64,000 nucleotides of DNA from Leptospira yanagawae serovar Saopaulo str. Sao Paulo = ATCC 700523 (GTDB lineage Bacteria; Spirochaetota; Leptospiria; Leptospirales; Leptospiraceae): the NCBI RefSeq assembly GCF_000332475.2, contig NZ_AOGX02000015.1:1240001-1304000 (forward strand), in the 5' to 3' direction. Every line of letters begins with the position of its first letter. Position 1 is the stretch's first letter. Below the pieces are notes generated by a model that was not told where the DNA came from, ran no database searches, and saw only the letters and a list, made by a program, of their open reading frames with translations. The translations under genes and the position numbers were made by a program. Shown piece by piece: positions 57,729-64,000 of the stretch.

Positions 57729-58682
57729 ATGAGTCGAAATCGAAGCCAGGGCCCTAGTTTATTCGGGAATCCGATCCTTCATCCTTTGAATGTCATTTTA
57801 ATCATCAATTGTTTGGTGTTTTTTTTACAATACTTTGCCAACCAACAACTCATCTATCGTTTTGGACTCACACCTGATTTTGTTTTGAGTGGAGCTGTTT
57901 GGCAGGTATTCACGTACGGATTCCTTCATGCGGTAGAAGCCTTACCTCTACATTTACTTTTTAATATGTATGCAATGTATATGTTAGGAAATAATCTCAT
58001 CCCGATCATTGGAAAAACTAAGTTCACCATTTTATATTTTTTATCTCAGATAGGTGCTGGAATTTTTGTGGTATTGTCTGCCTATTTAAACATCATGTTA
58101 GGTGGGCAAATACCGGTTTTAGAATCCATGGCATCACAAACGATCGGAGCCTCTGGAGCCGTTTTCGGATTACTCGCGTTATTCGGTCTTTTTTATCCTA
58201 ATGCCGAAATCTTATTATTCATTATCCCTGTAAAAGCAAAAAATGCAGTTTGGGTATCCATTGCTATCGGTTATTTGATTTCCCAATTTGGGAATGGTGC
58301 AATTTCCAATACTTGCCATTTGGGTGGAGCCTTAACGGCGCTCTTACTTGTGAAACTTTTTCCCAAACATTTTTTACCAAGTACAATTCCATATCTACCT
58401 GGTTTAGAATGGGAGGCACCAAAACAAAATGAACAAACTCCAAATTCAAAACCAAAACAAACTCCAGTAGAAGACTTGTTTTTGGACCAAAAAAAAATCA
58501 ACGAATCTGTTTTAAAACAAATTGATTCCAAACGAGATAGGGTTTCGGTAATAAATTATTTACAACCTTTGCAGGTCGAAAATGCCAATATTTGCCCTCC
58601 CTCTACGTATAATACCGAGGATCCCATTTGTTTACGCTGTGAATGGTTGGCAAATTGCGCACTCCGACGTGCTAAGGAATAA
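57729..58682 (+). CDS. Rhomboid-family intramembrane serine protease
   Basis: 317 residues. Six membrane helices in the first 210 residues: the GASGAVFGL motif holds the catalytic Ser142 and NTCHLGGALTA the catalytic His197. It cleaves membrane proteins within the bilayer. The last ~100 residues are a soluble, polar extension ending in four cysteines (C-x10-C-x2-C-x5-C in the last 25 or so residues), which could bind zinc or form disulfides; this tail is not part of the standard rhomboid core. Confidence 0.88.
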   Translation: MSRNRSQGPSLFGNPILHPLNVILIINCLVFFLQYFANQQLIYRFGLTPDFVLSGAVWQVFTYGFLHAVEALPLHLLFNMYAMYMLGNNLIPIIGKTKFTILYFLSQIGAGIFVVLSAYLNIMLGGQIPVLESMASQTIGASGAVFGLLALFGLFYPNAEILLFIIPVKAKNAVWVSIAIGYLISQFGNGAISNTCHLGGALTALLLVKLFPKHFLPSTIPYLPGLEWEAPKQNEQTPNSKPKQTPVEDLFLDQKKINESVLKQIDSKRDRVSVINYLQPLQVENANICPPSTYNTEDPICLRCEWLANCALRRAKE

Positions 58683-58731
58683 AATTTCGTCTTATTCCTT
58701 GACACTCATGTGAGATGGGGATAATGAAACT

Positions 58732-59199
58732 ATGCCTGACGATAAAAAGTCCTCAGTGGATGAGGTCCTGAAACGGGAAAAACTGACAAAAGAATTCGAA
58801 AAAGAAAAACGAATTTCGGAACAAAAAGCAATCGAACAAGCGGCGGCCAAATTGTCTTCCCAAAGCCAATTGAGTTCAGAACCAACCAAAACTTCCAAAT
58901 TCATCACGAGCATTGACATCGCCTTTTCTCAGGCAAAAACAGATTTACGTTATTATTTTTTGAATGATGCCAATTATGCTGACGAATTCAAACGAATGTT
59001 CGTTGAAAACGAGTCCATTTTCAAGCGGTATGGAATCACAAGCCAAAAGTATTTGGAATACATCCGAGAGTCCTTTGACCGGTACAAAAAAATCCACGAT
59101 ATGATGCCTCTCGACCCGATGAAACCAAAACACTTTAAATACGTCGAGGATTCGATTTCGGAACTCGTTCGGATGTTCAACCAAAGGTTTGGCAAATAA
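58732..59199 (+). CDS. Hypothetical protein with N-terminal coiled coil
   Basis: 155 residues. Residues 1-50 are highly charged and helical (EVLKREKLTKEFEKEKRI), then a Ser/Gln-rich linker, and a compact helical C-terminus (LRYYFLNDANYADEFKRMF and onward). Soluble, with no known motif. Follows the rhomboid gene by 49 bases. Confidence 0.68.
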   Translation: MPDDKKSSVDEVLKREKLTKEFEKEKRISEQKAIEQAAAKLSSQSQLSSEPTKTSKFITSIDIAFSQAKTDLRYYFLNDANYADEFKRMFVENESIFKRYGITSQKYLEYIRESFDRYKKIHDMMPLDPMKPKHFKYVEDSISELVRMFNQRFGK

Positions 59200-59290
59200 T
59201 CGCGATTTTCTTTTCCAAAAAAAAGGATTTCCCTAAGAAAAATGAGAAGGAATCCCCTTTGGATTGTTAGTCCCTATAGAGGGGAACTTT

Positions 59291-59401
59291 TTGAAAGAGC
59301 ACTGGAAACGAATTTTGGTATTTATGGTGATTGCTGTTGTTTATTGTTTTTGGGTCTTCATTGGGTATAATTTGGTTGGTATTTTGAGTTTCGCTTCCTA
59401 A
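59291..59401 (+). CDS. 36-residue single-helix membrane peptide
   Basis: A TTG-started ORF with AGAGGGG six bases upstream. It encodes MKEHWKRILVFMVIAVVYCF and a further 16 mostly hydrophobic residues: a basic N-terminus and one membrane helix. The strong ribosome site and clean topology support a real small membrane protein; no family is known to me. It sits alone in the gap before hisB. Confidence 0.55.
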   Translation: MKEHWKRILVFMVIAVVYCFWVFIGYNLVGILSFAS

Positions 59402-59443
59402 CTCTCCCACATTCTCTCTTGACACCTGGGTTTTCTGCCAAAC

Positions 59444-60037
59444 ATGCTTAGGAATATGGTGGAATCCAGAAAAACATCCGAAACGGACATCCGCTTGGAC
59501 CTAAACCTCCGAGGCAGTGGTGTATATTCTTTTGATACAGAAATCCCGTTTTTTGAGCACATGCTCTCTCATATTTCTAAACATGGCCTGATCGACATGG
59601 ACTTAAAACTCCGAGGTGACATTGGCATTGATTGCCACCACTCAGTGGAAGATACAGCAATCCTTCTTGGTCAAATGATCCATAACCAATTGGGAGACAA
59701 AAAGGGAATTTTTCGGTATGGAAATTTCACACTTCCTATGGATGAAGTTTTGACCACTGTGGCAGTGGATCTTGGTGGAAGGTTTTATTTTAAATACACA
59801 GGACCAACACTCGATGGTAAGTTTGGAATCTATGACGCCGAACTTACGTTAGAGTTTCTGCAAAAGCTTGCTCTGAATGCCAAAATGAATTTACATGTAG
59901 TTGTACATTACGGCGAAAACAGACACCACATCCATGAATCCATTTTTAAAGCACTTGGTAAGGCGCTTAGACAAGCAATCGCCATTGATACAAGTGCCAA
60001 GGATCAAATCCCTTCTACCAAGGGAATGCTCGAGTGA
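59444..60037 (+). CDS. hisB: Imidazoleglycerol-phosphate dehydratase
   Basis: Histidine synthesis: dehydrates imidazoleglycerol phosphate. 197 residues, monofunctional (no phosphatase domain). The paired metal-binding motifs are visible: [24 protein letters not shown], and in the second half [22 protein letters not shown] 59444 is used; ATG 59456 is possible. hisH overlaps its stop (GTGA). Confidence 0.96.
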   Translation: MLRNMVESRKTSETDIRLDLNLRGSGVYSFDTEIPFFEHMLSHISKHGLIDMDLKLRGDIGIDCHHSVEDTAILLGQMIHNQLGDKKGIFRYGNFTLPMDEVLTTVAVDLGGRFYFKYTGPTLDGKFGIYDAELTLEFLQKLALNAKMNLHVVVHYGENRHHIHESIFKALGKALRQAIAIDTSAKDQIPSTKGMLE

Positions 60038-60660
60038 TCGCTGTTTTAGATTTTGGAATGGGGAATATCCATTCCTTGTTAAAAGCAGTTTCACTTTATA
60101 CGGAGGATTTTGTTTTCACAAGTGACCCAAACCAAGTAAAAAACGCGGACAAAATCATATTACCAGGGGATGGCCATTTTGACAAAGCGATGCAAAACTT
60201 AAATGAATTAGGGTTTACATCGCTTATCAAAGAACACGTCGCCGCAAAAAAATATTTATTTGGGATTTGCATCGGTTATCAAGTGTTATTTGAAGACTCT
60301 GATGAAACAAACAAACTTGGGTCTACTATCGCTGGCCTCAGTCTCATCCGCGGTAAAATCAGAAAGTTTGAAGGTAAACCCAATTTAAAAGTTCCCCATA
60401 TGGGTTGGAACAAACTCTTTGATATCAAACAAAAAAATACCAAACTCCTTAAAGGAATCCCAAACGAATCCTTTATGTACTTTATCCATTCTTACAGACC
60501 TGTTGGAGTTGATAGACTCGACATCACAGCAAACTGCCATTATTATGGGGAATCCTTTCCTGCAGTTGTCGAAAAAGAAACTGTATTTGGAACACAGTTC
60601 CACCCTGAAAAATCAGACAAACTAGGACTTGGAATCCTGAAGAACTTCATCGAACTCTAA
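60034..60660 (+). CDS. hisH: Imidazole glycerol phosphate synthase, glutaminase subunit
   Basis: Supplies ammonia from glutamine to HisF. 208-residue class I amidotransferase with Cys79 in GICIGYQ and His190-x-Glu192 in QFHPEKS as the catalytic triad. The start is GTG 60034, overlapping the hisB stop; its own stop overlaps the hisA start (TAATG). The partner gene hisF is not in the window. Confidence 0.95.
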   Translation: MIAVLDFGMGNIHSLLKAVSLYTEDFVFTSDPNQVKNADKIILPGDGHFDKAMQNLNELGFTSLIKEHVAAKKYLFGICIGYQVLFEDSDETNKLGSTIAGLSLIRGKIRKFEGKPNLKVPHMGWNKLFDIKQKNTKLLKGIPNESFMYFIHSYRPVGVDRLDITANCHYYGESFPAVVEKETVFGTQFHPEKSDKLGLGILKNFIEL

Positions 60661-61403
60661 TGTTAATATTACCGGCAATTGATTTACTCGACAACGAAGC
60701 AGTCCGCCTTTTGCAAGGTGACTATTCTAAAAAAACCGTTTACTCATCTTCGCCTGAAACGATGATTCAACTGTTTGAAGAACAAGGGGCCACTCTGATC
60801 CATATAGTGGACTTAAATGCAGCAAAAACTGGCCAATCTGAAAATCAAAAAACGATTAAAAAAATCAAAGAGAAATGTTCTGTAGAACTTGAGTTAGGTG
60901 GAGGAATTCGAACCATCGATCATATGAAGTTTTACGATGGTCTTGGAGTTTCCAGGCTCATTTTAGGAACAGTTGCGGTGGAAGAACCTAACATTGTTGA
61001 GAAGGCACTTTCTTTATTTGGCCAAAACCGAATTGTCATTGGTGTGGATGCAAAAAATGGATATGTCAGAACCAAGGGTTGGGAAACCAATTCGGGTATC
61101 TTGTATAAGGATTTTTTAAAGACGATGGTTGGGATGGGCATTCGCCATGTGATCTTTACCGATATTTCAAAAGATGGAATGATGGAAGGCCCGAATACCG
61201 AAGCATATTTGGAATTACTCGAAAGTTTTCCAGACTTACAACTTGTGGCCTCGGGTGGTGTTTCTTCTACAGAAGACTTGGTGAATTTATACGACAAAAC
61301 GAATGGAAAATTATTTGGTGCCATCACAGGAAAAGCCATTTATGAAGGAAAATTGGATCTAAAAACAAGTATCGGGATTCTAAATCAAAAGAGGGAAAAA
61401 TAG
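60660..61403 (+). CDS. hisA: ProFAR isomerase
   Basis: Isomerises ProFAR to PRFAR in histidine synthesis. 247-residue TIM barrel: PAIDLLDNEAVRLLQGDY at the start with the catalytic Asp, LGGGIRTIDHM, and the second-half Asp in FTDISKDGMMEGPN. Last his gene here; the next gene, after three bases, is unrelated, so hisF must be elsewhere. Confidence 0.95.
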   Translation: MLILPAIDLLDNEAVRLLQGDYSKKTVYSSSPETMIQLFEEQGATLIHIVDLNAAKTGQSENQKTIKKIKEKCSVELELGGGIRTIDHMKFYDGLGVSRLILGTVAVEEPNIVEKALSLFGQNRIVIGVDAKNGYVRTKGWETNSGILYKDFLKTMVGMGIRHVIFTDISKDGMMEGPNTEAYLELLESFPDLQLVASGGVSSTEDLVNLYDKTNGKLFGAITGKAIYEGKLDLKTSIGILNQKREK

Positions 61404-61406
61404 AAG

Positions 61407-62639
61407 ATGAATCGTAAAAATTTGGCAATCAGTGGGTTAGTCGTAGGAATTTTGGGACTACTTTTTTCATTCCTATTGGCAGTGGAATACTTTGGTATTG
61501 GAACAGATAACGTTGCAGGAGCCGCATGTTCTGCCTTAGGTGGTGGTGATTCTTGTTTAAAAGTAGCAGAAAGTTCTTATTCTGCCATTCCTGGTATCCC
61601 ATTTCTTGGAAATGTTCCCATTGCATTACTTGGATTTGGTTTTTATGGATTAGTAACCTATAGCTTTTTTACAATATTCAAAAGTACAAACTCAGACGAA
61701 GTTAAAAAACTCATCTCTCTACTTGTTCCTGTTTTGATTTTAGGATTCATATTTGATCTGATTTTATTTGGAATTTCAGTAGGTATCATTGGCACAATTT
61801 GCCAATTGTGTTTTATCACTTACATTGTAACGATCAGTTTACTTGTGATTCTTTATTTGTTATGGAAAACGGAAGGTAAACCTAAATTAGACATTCCATC
61901 TTCAATTAAAGAAGGTTATGCGACCTTTGGGCTTGTATTCTTTTTTAGTTTTTCAGTAGGTTTTGCTTCAAGTAAAATGTGGGTGAAAGGAGAATCATCA
62001 AATACTCTTGCTACATCAAGAGGAATGGATTCCAAAGAAATCCAATCCAAAATCAATGTTTATTTCCAAGAACCAACTCTTGGAATCAATACTGCGGGTT
62101 CTCCGTTTATCGGCAAAAAAGACGCACCTATTACAATTGTAAAGTATGCCGATTATAACTGTGGCCACTGCCTTCACACAAGCCACATCTTACACACTGT
62201 CCTTTCTGAGTATGATGGAATGGTAAAAGTTGTGTATAAAAACTTTCCATTAGATGGGTCTTGTAATCGACTTATGCAACAACCAAGACCAGGGGCTACT
62301 TCTTGTATTGCAGCCATGGCTGCAATTTGTGCCGACAAACAAGGAAAATTTGAACCAATGTATCGTGGTTTGTATGATAACTTAGAGAAAGGTGTGGCTC
62401 ATTCTGGTGCAAGTGTTGTCAATTTAGGGAATCTCATTGGTCTCAATGTGAATTCCCTTAAGGCATGTATGGCATCAAAAGAAGCACAAAACCAATTGAA
62501 TGCAGAAATTGATGAAGCAGAGAAGTTGAATATACAATCCACACCTTCTCTTTATATCAATGACCGCAAAATTGAAAGTGGAACACCAAACCCTGTGTTC
62601 TTAAAAACTTTACTCGAACAAATCATCCAAAAGATGTAA
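61407..62639 (+). CDS. VKOR-DsbA fusion thiol oxidase
   Basis: 410 residues joining two modules of disulfide-bond formation. Residues 1-190 are a vitamin K epoxide reductase-like membrane domain with loop cysteines 41 and 50 and the quinone-site CxxC at 132-135 (CQLC). Residues about 215-410 are a periplasmic thioredoxin-fold DsbA-like domain with CGHC at 252-255 and cis-Pro in STPSLYI. It oxidises secreted proteins and passes electrons to quinone, replacing DsbA/DsbB. Three bases downstream of hisA, so probably transcribed with it despite unrelated function. Confidence 0.93.
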   Translation: MNRKNLAISGLVVGILGLLFSFLLAVEYFGIGTDNVAGAACSALGGGDSCLKVAESSYSAIPGIPFLGNVPIALLGFGFYGLVTYSFFTIFKSTNSDEVKKLISLLVPVLILGFIFDLILFGISVGIIGTICQLCFITYIVTISLLVILYLLWKTEGKPKLDIPSSIKEGYATFGLVFFFSFSVGFASSKMWVKGESSNTLATSRGMDSKEIQSKINVYFQEPTLGINTAGSPFIGKKDAPITIVKYADYNCGHCLHTSHILHTVLSEYDGMVKVVYKNFPLDGSCNRLMQQPRPGATSCIAAMAAICADKQGKFEPMYRGLYDNLEKGVAHSGASVVNLGNLIGLNVNSLKACMASKEAQNQLNAEIDEAEKLNIQSTPSLYINDRKIESGTPNPVFLKTLLEQIIQKM

Positions 62640-62648
62640 TGCTTTTCA

Positions 62649-62670
62649 GCACCTATCTTTTGATAGGTGC
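62649..62670. terminator. Hairpin between convergent genes
   Basis: GCACCTATC-TTTT-GATAGGTGC, a 9-bp stem nine bases after the VKOR-DsbA stop. It covers the last codons of the convergent neuB-type gene. There is no T-run on the plus strand, so it is a weak or factor-assisted terminator at best. Confidence 0.5.
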
Positions 62671-63645
62671 CATACGAATTGGTCCTTCCGGTAAAAGGGA
62701 AGGATCGCTTAACTTGTCCAATTCCCAAGAATTCAAAACTGTATTGTCTTTTGTGTAAAGAGCTGGCCTTAGGCTCATCACTGAATTGCCTTGTTTGTAT
62801 AGAGACCTTCTTCCGTAAAACCAACCACTTGTTTCTTCTTTATGAGTGTTTTTTCCGTATTCACCACGCATCAAATAACCATGTTTTGTATCTTCAGCTA
62901 GTTTTTTAAATGATACTGGGTCCATAGAAATGGTATGGTCTGGCCCATCTAAATTTCGATCTAACGTGAAATGTTTTTCGATGACAACGGCACCGAATCC
63001 GATGGCGAGAGTTGAAGCCAGAGTTCCATCAGAATGATCGCTGAATCCAACCACATAGTCAGTTGTATCCAAATAATAGGGAATGGACTTTAAATTCACT
63101 TTTTCTAATGGAGTTGGGTACATAGATACACAATGTAAAAGACAAACTTCTACGTTTTCAGTTTGGAATTTGGAAATGGCACGGACCACTTCTTCTGGTA
63201 ATGCTGCCCCAGTGGATACAATGATGGGTTTTTTGGTTTGGATCACTTTGTTTAACAATGGTAAGTTGACAATGTCCCCCGAAGCAATTTTATAAACGGG
63301 AACATTGAGATTTGATAGTAAATCCACTGCGGAATCACAAAGAGGAGTAGAAAAAAAATCAAGTCCAAGGTCCATAGCTGTTTTTTGGAACTCTTTGTGC
63401 AAAGACTCACTTAGTTCATATTGTTTAAAGATATCAAATAAAAACTTAACCTCAGGGTTTTTGGAATCAATGAACTCTTCCGTTATGTAGGTTTGGAATT
63501 TTACAGCATGGGCACCCGATTCTTTTGCTTTTTCAATCGTACGTTTGCCAATTTCTAGGTCTGCGTTGTGGTTCAGTCCTATTTCTGCGACTAAATATGG
63601 TTCTGAATTACGTGTTAGTGTTTTGTTGCCAATATGAAAATCCAA
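62653..63645 (-). CDS. NeuB-family sialic/legionaminic/pseudaminic acid synthase
   Basis: 330 residues. Condenses phosphoenolpyruvate with a hexosamine to give a nonulosonic acid for surface glycans. LVAEIGLNHNADLEIGKRTI, KFQTYITEEF, DFFSTPLCDSAVDLL, VGFSDHSDG and EKHFTLDR are the family landmarks (TIM barrel to about 280). The C-terminus is a short SAF/antifreeze-like part (RSLYKQGNSVMSLRPAL). It is not possible to tell which nonulosonate is made. No other nonulosonate gene is in view. Confidence 0.87.
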   Translation of the reverse strand: MDFHIGNKTLTRNSEPYLVAEIGLNHNADLEIGKRTIEKAKESGAHAVKFQTYITEEFIDSKNPEVKFLFDIFKQYELSESLHKEFQKTAMDLGLDFFSTPLCDSAVDLLSNLNVPVYKIASGDIVNLPLLNKVIQTKKPIIVSTGAALPEEVVRAISKFQTENVEVCLLHCVSMYPTPLEKVNLKSIPYYLDTTDYVVGFSDHSDGTLASTLAIGFGAVVIEKHFTLDRNLDGPDHTISMDPVSFKKLAEDTKHGYLMRGEYGKNTHKEETSGWFYGRRSLYKQGNSVMSLRPALYTKDNTVLNSWELDKLSDPSLLPEGPIRMAPIKR

Positions 63646-63675
63646 AGTCTGCCTCTTGGTTTCATTGTCGGCAGA

Positions 63676-64000
63676 TTAAACAAATCCTAAAATTTTTCCC
63701 AATTGGTATACCACAAAGGACGCCGTTATGGCAAGAGTTGTCATATACAGGAATTGGACTGTTGGCCATAATAAACTCCCTGTTTCCTTTTTTGTGACAG
63801 CGAGTGTAGACATACATTGGCTTGCAAAAGCAAAAAACAGCAGAAGAGAGAGCCCAGTAAGAGGTGTCCAAACAAAAGATCCATCGGGTTTTTTATCGGC
63901 CCGTAATGTCTCTCGTAATGATTCAGATTCCTCACCTTCCTGTTCTGAGCCGTATAATACAGCTAAGGTGGATACCATCACTTCTCTTGCGGCAAACGAG
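63676..64000 (-). CDS. feoB: Ferrous iron transporter FeoB, C-terminal end only
   Basis: About 108 residues continuing to the window edge. FAAREVMVSTLAVLYG is the conserved C-terminal FeoB segment, followed by LLFFAFASQCMSTLAVTKKETG and a last helix. The GTPase and first membrane domains lie outside the window. FeoB imports Fe2+ across the inner membrane. It ends 30 bases before the neuB-type start, same strand. Confidence 0.9.
   Translation of the reverse strand, partial: SFAAREVMVSTLAVLYGSEQEGEESESLRETLRADKKPDGSFVWTPLTGLSLLLFFAFASQCMSTLAVTKKETGSLLWPTVQFLYMTTLAITASFVVYQLGKILGFV

Noticed and set aside
59419..59424. TTGACA as a -35 element for hisB
   Set aside because: No acceptable -10 hexamer at 16-18 bases; the position would put it inside the hisB start region.
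1..64000. tRNA or rRNA genes, CRISPR arrays, insertion sequences
   Set aside because: No T-loop-like GGTTCGAATCC segments with matching stems, no regularly spaced direct repeats and no transposase motifs were found by reading.

Overview
The window looks like chromosome of a spirochaete of the genus Leptospira, most probably a saprophytic species close to L. biflexa. The reasons are the moderately low G+C, frequent TTG/GTG starts, Leptospira-style lipoboxes, a DUF1577-like protein and the overall gene content. There is no rRNA or tRNA to confirm this. Genes are tightly packed on both strands, many overlap by 1-30 bases, and no gap without a gene exceeds about 180 bases. I see no insertion sequence, prophage, CRISPR array, tRNA or replication origin.

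Layout. 1-5.2 kb: two EamA transporters (one cut by the window edge), ung, an RlmL-like RNA methyltransferase, an AI-2E-type transporter and a cyclic-nucleotide-binding protein. 5.3-8.4 kb: biotin genes bioD-bioA-bioB; bioD is split by a frameshift in an A9 run. 8.5-19 kb: an MFS sugar transporter, a small protein, an SGNH lipoprotein, serB, mutS, trpF, a TetR regulator with an inverted repeat upstream, folC, aroE, a small membrane protein and a glycosyltransferase. 19-30 kb: a second frameshifted gene (an HATPase protein), a degenerate amidohydrolase-like secreted protein, a four-domain S1 protein, trmL, another HATPase regulator, uvrB, lon and a class A penicillin-binding protein.

30-43 kb: an oligopeptide-type binding lipoprotein and an ABC exporter whose starts face each other 2 bases apart, a zinc-ribbon protein, an acetyl-CoA hydrolase/CoA-transferase, an FAD oxidoreductase, a methyltransferase, then the most distinctive unit of the window. 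That unit is a CsoR/CstR-type thiol regulator, a YgaP-like DUF2892 membrane protein, a TolC-like channel and a 1058-residue RND pump, with no periplasmic adaptor gene and with strong palindromic operators. 43-46 kb: three tandem paralogous secreted alpha/beta-hydrolase-like proteins. 46-59 kb: a large sensor kinase and a lytic transglycosylase separated by two palindromes sharing the core TTGTGC-N3-GCACAA, a conserved hypothetical protein, a penicillin acylase, TPR and DUF1577/PilZ-type proteins, an unusual crotonase, an FNR-like regulator preceded by a 25-base palindrome, a structured intergenic RNA candidate and a rhomboid protease. 59-64 kb: a 36-residue membrane peptide, hisB-hisH-hisA, a VKOR-DsbA fusion, a NeuB-type synthase and the C-terminus of FeoB.

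Most content is core metabolism, DNA repair and envelope maintenance. The parts that deserve follow-up are the adaptor-less RND operon, the hydrolase triplet, the two homopolymer frameshifts and several strong palindromes in short intergenic gaps. All product names rest on motif recognition by eye; no database search was run.
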